Shown: positions 18,195 to 24,941 of the stretch, piece by piece | Layout: each line of letters opens with the position of its first letter | Numbering within the stretch: position 1 is the stretch's first letter | Assembly (NCBI GenBank): GCA_018660465.1 | Contig: JABJKH010000069.1 | Span: 1 to 59,205 of the forward strand | Reading direction: 5' to 3' | Source: Rhodospirillaceae bacterium | Lineage (GTDB): Bacteria; Pseudomonadota; Alphaproteobacteria; Rhodospirillales; JABJKH01 | DNA length: 59,205 nucleotides | Position numbers and translations under genes: made by a program | Notes under the pieces: generated by a model | Told to the model about the DNA's origin: nothing | Database searches by the model: none | Seen by the model: only the letters and a program-made list of their open reading frames with translations

Positions 18195-18446
18195 ATGATG
18201 CGAAATATACCCATCCTGATGCGGTTTTTCGAATACGGCCTCTGGCTGCTTGTCGTGGTTTTGGCGCTAATCCTACAGGTATCGCCGTTCATGTTGGCGC
18301 TGACGCTGATGGTCTATTCCTTAGGTGCAACCGCTTCGGCGTCATTGGCTTTTACCGCTTGTGTATTTGCCCTGATTTTCTATGCCTGCTGGACGGCAAC
18401 CCAGCGAGAAAAGACTCGCACGGATCGCTGGCGTTGGGGAAACTAA
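18195..18446 (+). CDS. Small two-helix inner membrane protein
   Basis: The 83-residue protein has two or three hydrophobic segments (about residues 14-28 and 30-66), a short polar N-terminus and a basic C-terminal tail (REKTRTDRWRW), which suggests a cytoplasmic C-terminus. I do not recognise a family. It begins 22 bases after the hairpin and ends 4 bases before the isochorismatase-like gene, so the two are probably co-transcribed. Confidence 0.65.
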   Translation: MMRNIPILMRFFEYGLWLLVVVLALILQVSPFMLALTLMVYSLGATASASLAFTACVFALIFYACWTATQREKTRTDRWRWGN

Positions 18447-18450
18447 CTCC

Positions 18451-18993
18451 ATGCTGATCAAGGCACAAAATTCCTGCCTGATCGTCATCGACATCCAAGA
18501 ACGCCTCGTCCCCGCCATGCAGGCTCCGGCTCGGGTGATCAAAAACGCGGGTATCTTGATGAAGGCAGCCGCTCGCCTGGACGTGCCGGTCCTTATGACC
18601 GAACAATACCCCAAGGGCCTGGGCTCTATCGTGCCCGAACTCCAAGACATTGTGCCTGGTGCCCCTGTTCTCGAGAAAACACATTTCTCCTGCATGAACG
18701 AACCCACCTTCGCGGCCAAGTTCAAAGACCTGGACCGCAAGCAAGCCATCATCGTCGGCATGGAAGCCCATATCTGCGTCATGCAAACCGGCGTCGACCT
18801 GATGGAACAAGGCTACGAAATCTTCGTCGTCACCGACGCCACGTCGTCGCGCTCCCCCGAAAGCGAGAAGGCTTGTCTAGATCGCTTGAGTGCCCACGGG
18901 GCCGGAATTGTGACGACGGAAATGGTTGTGTTTGAGTGGCTGGAAAAAGCCGGGACAGACGCGTTTAAGGAGTTGTTGGGGATGGTGAAGTAG
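18451..18993 (+). CDS. Isochorismatase-family cysteine hydrolase
   Basis: The 180-residue protein has the catalytic triad of the family: D14 (VIDIQERL), K76 (EKTHFSC) and C109 (GMEAHICVMQT). It is close in length and motif to YcaC/ribonuclease-named hydrolases. The ATG at 18451 is chosen because the family begins a few residues before the first strand; the frame is open further upstream inside the membrane protein gene. Members hydrolyse ester or amide bonds in small molecules; the substrate is unknown. Confidence 0.88.
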   Translation: MLIKAQNSCLIVIDIQERLVPAMQAPARVIKNAGILMKAAARLDVPVLMTEQYPKGLGSIVPELQDIVPGAPVLEKTHFSCMNEPTFAAKFKDLDRKQAIIVGMEAHICVMQTGVDLMEQGYEIFVVTDATSSRSPESEKACLDRLSAHGAGIVTTEMVVFEWLEKAGTDAFKELLGMVK

Positions 18994-19042
18994 GGACGTG
19001 AAAACTATGAAAATTTAGAATCAAATTACGATTTCTTGGCTA

Positions 19043-19276
19043 TCAAAACCAATTGGCTATAGCAAAAGCGAAAATTATTACTACGTAGGAAAGAAGTCCG
19101 ACGAGAATAGATACATGAAATTTATTGATATTTTTTGTGGCTCCAAAGAACCATAGGGGATGCTTTATTTTTCCAAACGAAATTACTCTAAGAACTATTG
19201 CGCCCGTGTTGTACATGATGAAATACCATAGAAATTCCACTAATACCCAAAGTGATAGTTCGATTATTATTTCCAT
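19043..19276 (-). CDS. Small hydrophobic membrane protein, uncharacterised
   Basis: The 77-residue predicted product begins MEIIIELSLWVLVEFLWY, has two hydrophobic segments (about 4-32 and 55-77) separated by a basic loop (SFGKIKHPLWFFG), and reads like a genuine small membrane protein. It sits in an AT-rich stretch and has only a weak ribosome site. Its stop is about 50 bases from the stop of the isochorismatase-like gene. I cannot assign a function. Confidence 0.55.
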   Translation of the reverse strand: MEIIIELSLWVLVEFLWYFIMYNTGAIVLRVISFGKIKHPLWFFGATKNINKFHVSILVGLLSYVVIIFAFAIANWF

Positions 19277-19332
19277 GAGAACTCACGTTTCGTGAAAATT
19301 TTTATTCTAACTTTTGCTGAGGGGCTCTCTGT

Positions 19333-19380
19333 CTGATCTAATCAGTTTAGCACAATTTTGTTATTGTTAATAAAATTGTG
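19333..19380. other. AT-rich inverted repeats in the gap before the toxin-antitoxin genes
   Basis: The 160-base gap 19277-19437 is visibly AT-rich. It holds a short palindrome (CTGAT-CTA-ATCAG, 19333-19345) and a 9-bp-arm inverted repeat (19351-19359 with 19372-19380, 12-base loop). They could be a promoter or operator for the small membrane protein, or a transcript end. I see no gene in it. Confidence 0.4.
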
Positions 19381-19437
19381 AAATTATAAATAATAATTTT
19401 TATAGATCAGTTGCACTCATATACTTCTAGTTCGGGC

Positions 19438-19725
19438 CTAACCATGCAACGCCCGAACCGCAGTTTCCGGGTCCGCATCAATAATTTTTAAAAGCGCCAC
19501 AGCCGGGCCTTCTGGGTGCCGACGGCCCTGTTCCCAGTTTCTGAGGGTGCCGACAGGGATGTGGAAGATGTCAGCGAATTTTGGTTGGGATAGTCCTGTT
19601 TTCCGGCGGATTTCTTTAACGTCGGGAACGAAAATTTTATGTTCGACCGCTTTGGATTTGTCGCCTTCGGCATAGGCAAGGGCATCTTCCAGACCGGTCA
19701 TGATGTTTTTGAATGCTTTGCTCAT
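19438..19725 (-). CDS. HigA/NadS-type antitoxin with XRE helix-turn-helix
   Basis: The 95-residue protein has an N-terminal toxin-contact region and a C-terminal helix-turn-helix: VKEIRRKTGLSQPKFADIF and PVGTLRNWEQGRR (about 37-69). This is the layout of antitoxins that follow RelE/HigB-type toxins. Its ATG overlaps the toxin TGA by four bases (ATGA), so it is translationally coupled to the upstream toxin gene, the reverse of the classical antitoxin-first order. It should neutralise the toxin and repress the operon through the palindrome at 20078-20096. Confidence 0.9.
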   Translation of the reverse strand: MSKAFKNIMTGLEDALAYAEGDKSKAVEHKIFVPDVKEIRRKTGLSQPKFADIFHIPVGTLRNWEQGRRHPEGPAVALLKIIDADPETAVRALHG

Positions 19726-20069
19726 TTTCGTGCTCCATACGTTTTGCAGATGGCTTTGGCGACCTTTGCCAGATTGTTGCGTTCGCTTTTCGTTAGGTTG
19801 CTCTTCTCATTTTTCGCAAACAAGGCCACCAAAAATATTGGTTTACCGTCACCGCAATACAGATAGACAAACCGCACACTGCCGCTTTTTCCGCGTCCTT
19901 CCAAAGCAAACCGACCCTTGCGACATCCACCTGTACCGACCATGAGATCACCGTAAGTCGGGTCTTCTGCAACAAGGACCGCAATTTCTTCGCGCAGGGC
20001 TGGGGACAGCAACCCCTTGGCGCGGGATGAAAAGTTCGGTATTTCAACAACAGTTACCAGCTTCTCCAT
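19722..20069 (-). CDS. RelE/HigB-family toxin of a type II toxin-antitoxin system
   Basis: The 115-residue basic protein contains FSSRAKGLLSPALREEIAVLVAEDPTYG and GGCRKGRFALEGRGKSGSVRFVYLYC, the core beta-sheet and arginine-lysine surface of the HigB-like RelE branch, then KNEKSNLTKSERNNLAKVAK. Such toxins cut mRNA on the ribosome. It is the first gene of the pair and begins 8 bases after the palindrome. Length is normal and nothing appears truncated, so it may be active. Confidence 0.88.
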   Translation of the reverse strand: MEKLVTVVEIPNFSSRAKGLLSPALREEIAVLVAEDPTYGDLMVGTGGCRKGRFALEGRGKSGSVRFVYLYCGDGKPIFLVALFAKNEKSNLTKSERNNLAKVAKAICKTYGARK

Positions 20070-20077
20070 AAATCCAC

Positions 20078-20096
20078 ACTACGCCAATGGCGTAGT
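20078..20096. promoter_or_regulatory. Palindromic operator upstream of the toxin-antitoxin pair
   Basis: ACTACGCCA-A-TGGCGTAGT is a perfect 9-bp-arm inverted repeat with a single central base. It lies 8 bases upstream of the toxin ATG and 18 bases upstream of the divergent dehydrogenase ATG. A TTGACA on the minus strand (20121-20116) is placed as a possible -35 element, with the palindrome falling around the -10 and start site. TACGC/GCGTA half-sites are typical for HigA-like repressors. Binding by the antitoxin is inferred. Confidence 0.7.
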
Positions 20097-20114
20097 TAAG
20101 TAAAGGAAGGCCTT

Positions 20115-21023
20115 ATGTCAACATCCCCCATGACAAAACGCGTCGGCATCGTTGGTATGGGCCTGATGGGACAGGCGTTTATTGCTAATTTGCAGAGGGC
20201 GCAATTTAGCGTGCAGGGGTATGACCCTGATTCTGACCGCATGGACCAATTGCGTGACCAGGGAGGCGAGGCGGTTGCGACGCCTGCTGATGTGGCCAAG
20301 GGCGTTGACTGTGTGATCGCCTCGCTGCCGACGGCCGACATTGCCCGTGAGGCGTTGCTTGGGGCTGGCGGCATTGCCGAAGGGGCAGCGGAGGGGCTTT
20401 ATGTTTGTGACACGACGACGGCCCGTCCTGAAATATCCGAACAGACATTCAAAGACCTCGCCGACAAAGGCATCCGATATCTTGATTCAGCGATCAGCGG
20501 CACCAGTGCCATGGCACATGAGCGGGATACCATTGTTATTGCTGGCGGGCGGGAGGAAGATTTTGAAGCCTGCAAGCCGGTGTTCGAGGCGATTGCCCGC
20601 GCCGCCTATTATATGGGGCCTGCGGGGTCGGGGTCCCGCACCAAGCTGGTGATCAATCTTGTGCTGTCGGGAAATAGGTTGGCGCTTGCCGAAGGGTTGG
20701 TGATGGGGGAGAAGGCCGGGCTCGAAACCACCAACCTGCTGGAAGTCCTCAAAGACGGCGCGAGTTATTCCAAGACCATGAACGACAAGGGGCCGAAGGT
20801 GTTGTCGGGAAATTATACGGCAGATTCGTTTGTTCGCAGCTCGCTCAAGGATGCTCGCCTGATGCTGGAAATGGGGCAAAAGGTGGGAGCACCCACATTG
20901 ATGATCGGCACCTGGGCGCAGCTGTTACAGGCAGCTTGCGAAAAAGGATTATCGGAAAAAGACACGATGGTCTTCTTCGAGGTCCTGCGCTCCATGGCGG
21001 GGCTTGAGGACCGCGATATTTAA
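20115..21023 (+). CDS. 3-hydroxyisobutyrate dehydrogenase family NAD(P)-dependent reductase
   Basis: The 302-residue protein has Rossmann motif VGIVGMGLMGQAF (10-22), substrate segment DSAISGTSAMA (124-134), and catalytic K177 with N181 (RTKLVINLVL). AAGGAAGGCC stands just before the ATG. It is the second member of this family in the window but differs clearly from the one at 1201-2100. It lies 111 bases upstream of xsc. Since this superfamily includes sulfolactaldehyde reductases, a sulfonate substrate is possible, but tartronate-semialdehyde or similar acids are equally consistent with what I see. Confidence 0.88.
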   Translation: MSTSPMTKRVGIVGMGLMGQAFIANLQRAQFSVQGYDPDSDRMDQLRDQGGEAVATPADVAKGVDCVIASLPTADIAREALLGAGGIAEGAAEGLYVCDTTTARPEISEQTFKDLADKGIRYLDSAISGTSAMAHERDTIVIAGGREEDFEACKPVFEAIARAAYYMGPAGSGSRTKLVINLVLSGNRLALAEGLVMGEKAGLETTNLLEVLKDGASYSKTMNDKGPKVLSGNYTADSFVRSSLKDARLMLEMGQKVGAPTLMIGTWAQLLQAACEKGLSEKDTMVFFEVLRSMAGLEDRDI

Positions 21024-21079
21024 CGCCCTTACCTTGCATTCATCGTCCTACTCGGTAAACTGCGGCTTGCTAAAAAACA

Positions 21080-21101
21080 GCTCGTATACGGCCCTACGAG
21101 C
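21080..21101 (+). promoter_or_regulatory. Inverted repeat in the xsc leader
   Basis: GCTCGTA and TACGAGC form 7-bp arms around 8 bases, 33 bases before the xsc ATG and 56 bases after the dehydrogenase stop. No T-run follows. It could be a regulator site or a weak attenuating hairpin. Confidence 0.35.
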
Positions 21102-21134
21102 CCTGCCGAACTAAATACTGAAAAGGAAATTGAA

Positions 21135-22913
21135 ATGACGAAGATGACCACGGAAGAAGCGTTTGTGAAGGTTTTGCAGATGCATGGGATCGAACATGCG
21201 TTTGGTATTATTGGATCTGCGATGATGCCGGTTTCAGACCTTTTCCCCAAGGCAGGGATTAATTTCTGGGACTGTGCCCACGAATGCAATGCCGGCATGA
21301 TGGCGGATGGCTATACCCGCTCTACTGGCGAGATGTCCATGATGATTGCCCAGAACGGCCCCGGCATTACCAACTTCGTGACGCCCGTGAAGACCGCCTA
21401 TTGGAACCATACGCCTTTGTTGTTGGTAACACCCCAGGCGGCCAATAAAACCATGGGCCAAGGTGGCTTCCAAGAAGTCCCGCAAATGGAAATCTTCCAG
21501 GAGATGGTGTGTTACCAAGAAGAAGTCCGCGATCCGTCTCGCATGGCAGAGGTCCTTAACCGGGTGATCGAACAGGCGTGGCGTGGCTCTGCCCCGGCGC
21601 AGATCAACGTACCGCGTGATTTCTGGACCCAGGTTATTGATATTGAACTGCCGCCCATCGTGCGTCTCGAACGGCCTTCTGGGGGGGCGCAGGCTATTGC
21701 GGATGCGGCCAAGCTTCTCTCTGAAGCTAAGTTCCCGGTTATTCTAAATGGCTCAGGTGTTGTGCTTTCGGGCGGCATTGAGGCTTCAAAGGTGTTGGCC
21801 GAACGGCTGACGGCCCCTGTGTGCTGTGGCTATCAACACCCTGACGCTTTTCCGGGTTCGCACCCGTTGTTCATGGGCCCGCTCGGGTATAACGGATCAA
21901 AGGCGGCGATGGAGATGATTTCTAAGGCCGATGTCGTGCTGGCGTTGGGCACGCGGCTTAATCCTTTCTCTACCCTGCCGGGGTATGGCATCGACTATTG
22001 GCCCAAGGATGCGACGATCATTCAAGTGGACATGAATTCAGACCGGATCGGCCTGACAAAAAAAGTCACGGTACCGATTCAAGGCGACGCTAAGTTAGTT
22101 GCTGAGCAAATTACCGCACTGCTTTCTGATGGTGCGGGCGATGCCGGGCGCTCCGAACGCCAGGACCTGGTCGCCACGACGAAATCTAGATGGTTGCAGA
22201 CTTTGGCCTCCATGGATCACGAAGACGACGATCCGGGCACGACCTGGAACGAACGCGCACGCAACAAGCATGCTGACCGGATGAGCCCGCGTATGGCATG
22301 GCGCGCCGTCCAAGCGGGCCTGCCGCGCGATGCAATCATCTCGTCTGACATTGGTAACAACTGTGCGCTTGGGAATGCCTATCCGACATTTGATGAGGGA
22401 CGGAAATATTTGTCTCCCGGGTTGTTTGGCCCGTGCGGTTATGGCTTCCCGGCGATCATTGGCGCAAAAATCGGCTGCCCTGATATACCTGTCGTTGGCT
22501 TTGCCGGTGACGGGGCGTTCGGTATTTCCATGAATGAAATGACGGCGTGCGGTCGTGACCCATGGCCGCCGATTACCATGGTCATCTTCCGCAACTATCA
22601 ATGGGGTGCTGAAAAGCGGAATACGACCCTGTGGTACGCGGATAACTTTGTCGGAACGGAATTAGACCTAGATGTCGAATACGCAAAAATCGCCGAAGCC
22701 TGTGGCTCAAAAGGTGTTCAGGTCACGACCATGCAGGACCTGACCGATGCGCTCCAGACCGCGTGTAAGGAACAAATGACGGGAACGACAACCTTCATTG
22801 AAGTCATCTTGAACCAAGAACTGGGCGAGCCCTTCCGCCGCGATGCGATGACGACCCCTGTGGAAGTCGCCGGGATCAGTCGTGACGACATGAAGCCGCA
22901 ACGACCGGTTTGA
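21135..22913 (+). CDS. xsc: Sulfoacetaldehyde acetyltransferase
   Basis: The 592-residue thiamine-diphosphate enzyme cleaves sulfoacetaldehyde with phosphate to acetyl phosphate and sulfite, the last step of taurine, isethionate and many other C2-sulfonate routes. The N-terminus TTEEAFVKVLQMHGIEHAFG, the GIIGSAMMPVSDLFPKAG segment, GQGGFQEV, GPCGYGFPAI and the C-terminal NQELGEPFRRDAM match Xsc rather than acetolactate synthase. Catalytic E50 (AHECNAG), the ThDP/Mg motif beginning GDGAFG (458-463) and the N487 ligand are present. AAAAGGAAATTGAA precedes the ATG. No phosphotransacetylase gene is adjacent, but a malic enzyme with a PTA-like domain lies at 56593. The sulfite exporter and regulator often found beside xsc are absent from the immediate surroundings. 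Confidence 0.95.
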   Translation: MTKMTTEEAFVKVLQMHGIEHAFGIIGSAMMPVSDLFPKAGINFWDCAHECNAGMMADGYTRSTGEMSMMIAQNGPGITNFVTPVKTAYWNHTPLLLVTPQAANKTMGQGGFQEVPQMEIFQEMVCYQEEVRDPSRMAEVLNRVIEQAWRGSAPAQINVPRDFWTQVIDIELPPIVRLERPSGGAQAIADAAKLLSEAKFPVILNGSGVVLSGGIEASKVLAERLTAPVCCGYQHPDAFPGSHPLFMGPLGYNGSKAAMEMISKADVVLALGTRLNPFSTLPGYGIDYWPKDATIIQVDMNSDRIGLTKKVTVPIQGDAKLVAEQITALLSDGAGDAGRSERQDLVATTKSRWLQTLASMDHEDDDPGTTWNERARNKHADRMSPRMAWRAVQAGLPRDAIISSDIGNNCALGNAYPTFDEGRKYLSPGLFGPCGYGFPAIIGAKIGCPDIPVVGFAGDGAFGISMNEMTACGRDPWPPITMVIFRNYQWGAEKRNTTLWYADNFVGTELDLDVEYAKIAEACGSKGVQVTTMQDLTDALQTACKEQMTGTTTFIEVILNQELGEPFRRDAMTTPVEVAGISRDDMKPQRPV

Positions 22914-22932
22914 TTCGACTGCGGCGGCTCGA

Positions 22933-24036
22933 TCAAATCTTAAAGTGCGACATTGCGTTCATGAACTGGGCGTAATTTTCGGGGTGGATGGCTTCACCTG
23001 GTTGTTTGTCGACGACGGGGTCGTAGCGAAAGGCGTTGAGGGATCCGCGAATTTCAGTTTCATCCAAACCTAGGGTGATGAAGACAATTTTGGATCGGTG
23101 ATCGCCGTCGGGCCAAGCGGTTAGGGCTTGGGGTTCGTGGAAAACCTGTTGGACGGCGTGGACGACGATGGGTTCGCTCTTAACGTTGAGGATGCCTTTT
23201 ACGCGCAGCAATCCGGGCCCAAGAAATGTCGAAATCGCATCCACCCAAAGTTTTAGACCCATCGGGTGGATCGGTTTGTCGATATAGACGGCAAAGGTGT
23301 GGACGCTGTCTTCGCTGCCATGATTATGATTATGATGGTGATGGTCTTTAAAGGCATCTAGGCGCAGCCAGTCTTCAACATCATCGCCGCGTGCGCCCCT
23401 GGATTCTAATCCGATGCCGAATAGGTCATTGGGGTTGAGAACGCCGTTATTCGCGGTGAGTTGATCTGCACCCGGATTTATCTCCGTCAATCGAGATTTA
23501 AGGTCGGCCAGTTTCGCTGGCTCCGCCAAGTCTTCCTTCGCCAATACAATGCGATCAGCGGTTGCTGCTTGCTTGACCGATTCCAAGTGGGTGTCCAATT
23601 GATCGCCCCCATTGACGGCATCAACTACCGTCACCACCCCATCCAAGACAAAGTGGTTCGAGATAATATGGTGGGTCAAAAGGGTTTTGAGAATCGGTAC
23701 CGGATCGGCGAGCCCTGTGGTTTCAATCACGACTTTGCGGAACGGCGGCATGCCGTTTTTGCCGCGCTTGTTCAGAAGGTCTTGAAGGGTGCCCGCCAAG
23801 TCGCCCTGAATGGTGCAGCAGATACAGCCGCTGGCCAGCAGCGCCATATTCTCATCGGCTGTTTCAACCAACAGATGATCCAGACCGACGTCGCCAAATT
23901 CATTGATGATGACGGCAGTGTCAGAAAGTTCGGGTTGTTTGAGCAGGAAATTTAGCAGCGTTGTTTTTCCGCTGCCAAGAAAGCCTGTCACCAACGTGAC
24001 GGGCAAACGTTCCTGGTTCTCAGGTTTGTTGGACAC
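22933..24036 (-). CDS. CobW/COG0523-family GTPase, likely metal chaperone
   Basis: The 367-residue protein has Walker A GFLGSGKTT (18-26), the metal-binding CxCC (GCICC, residues 70-74), ETTGLADP, and the CobW C-terminal domain. A histidine cluster, DHHHHNHNH (231-239), sits between the two domains, as in zinc-handling members. Start is a GTG at 24036, separated by one base from the IclR stop; a longer frame would run 93 bases into the IclR gene and is rejected. Members insert Zn, Co or Fe into client enzymes. Coupling to an IclR regulator is unusual for a zinc chaperone, since no Zur-like site is visible. Confidence 0.88.
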   Translation of the reverse strand: MSNKPENQERLPVTLVTGFLGSGKTTLLNFLLKQPELSDTAVIINEFGDVGLDHLLVETADENMALLASGCICCTIQGDLAGTLQDLLNKRGKNGMPPFRKVVIETTGLADPVPILKTLLTHHIISNHFVLDGVVTVVDAVNGGDQLDTHLESVKQAATADRIVLAKEDLAEPAKLADLKSRLTEINPGADQLTANNGVLNPNDLFGIGLESRGARGDDVEDWLRLDAFKDHHHHNHNHGSEDSVHTFAVYIDKPIHPMGLKLWVDAISTFLGPGLLRVKGILNVKSEPIVVHAVQQVFHEPQALTAWPDGDHRSKIVFITLGLDETEIRGSLNAFRYDPVVDKQPGEAIHPENYAQFMNAMSHFKI

Positions 24037-24037
24037 C

Positions 24038-24811
24038 TTATCCGGCTGCAGCGGTTTTGCTTTGGCCGTAGCCCAGTTCTTCGCTAATCCTTTGCGCCGT
24101 TTGAACAACCGCCGGGGCCAGTTCTGCACCGCGTTGATTGGTTATGCGGGTTTCAGGTCCACGTAGTGAAATGGCTGCGATAATTTCACCAGCGCTATTA
24201 AAGACAGGGGCGGCAATTGCACAGGAATGAATGGTCACTTCGCCTGTTGTTTGGGCATAACCTGCCTGGCGAACTTGTTCCAGTTCCTTCATGTAAACCG
24301 CAGGATTCGATACCGCTGTCGATGTTAGGGGGTGCAGATTGGTTTGCTTGATAATTCGTGCGCATTCCACTTCTTGCAGATGAGCCATGAAGACTCGGCC
24401 CGTTGCACCTGTATATATGGGAACTGCGCTGCCAATGGTCGGCACGACGGCCAGTTCATGGCCAGATGGCAGCACCTCAATCGTGACTCGTTCCAAGCCA
24501 CGGGGGCAAACCAAGCACACGGTTTCCTCTGTCTTGCGCATAAGGATTTCCATGTAGGGCTTTGCCAAATTGCGGATGTCACTCCGCCACGTGCTGTAAA
24601 GCCGGGAGATATTGGAGCCCGGGATATACCGCCGTGTGATCGGGTCCTGCTGCACCAGCTTGGCATTGCCGAGTGTGGAAAGCAGTCTGAGAGATGTTGC
24701 CTTGTCCAAACCAATCGACCGGCTAATTTCGGAAAGACCTAACGGTGCGTCGCTTTGTGCCACTAAAAATAAAATGGAAATTGCGCGCTCGACAGAACGG
24801 ACGGGCTTCAT
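24038..24811 (-). CDS. IclR-family transcriptional regulator
   Basis: The 257-residue protein has a winged helix at the N-terminus (VERAISILFLVAQSDAPLGLSEISRSIGLDKATSLRLLSTL) and an IclR ligand-binding domain with TGATGRVFMAHL and SCAIAAPVFNSAGEIIAAISL. It is divergent from the IlvD/Edd dehydratase gene across 130 bases, so it is probably the regulator of that gene and perhaps of itself. It ends one base before the CobW GTG. Confidence 0.92.
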   Translation of the reverse strand: MKPVRSVERAISILFLVAQSDAPLGLSEISRSIGLDKATSLRLLSTLGNAKLVQQDPITRRYIPGSNISRLYSTWRSDIRNLAKPYMEILMRKTEETVCLVCPRGLERVTIEVLPSGHELAVVPTIGSAVPIYTGATGRVFMAHLQEVECARIIKQTNLHPLTSTAVSNPAVYMKELEQVRQAGYAQTTGEVTIHSCAIAAPVFNSAGEIIAAISLRGPETRITNQRGAELAPAVVQTAQRISEELGYGQSKTAAAG

Positions 24812-24888
24812 ATTTTGTATTATTCCTCTGTATAGTCCAACCTTAGGTGGGGTTTCCCAGCCTTGCTAACCCTAGTATACAACACATT

Positions 24889-24905
24889 GGTGCACAGGAT
24901 GCACC
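24889..24905. promoter_or_regulatory. Candidate IclR operator
   Basis: GGTGCA-CAGGA-TGCACC, 6-bp arms with a 5-base centre, lies in the divergent gap between the IclR gene and the dehydratase, 36 bases before the dehydratase ATG. A GTATAC palindrome stands just upstream. Binding is inferred from position only. Confidence 0.4.
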
Positions 24906-24941
24906 CCCTATTTAAGGTATAGCCTACGGAAAGGTCACGTG

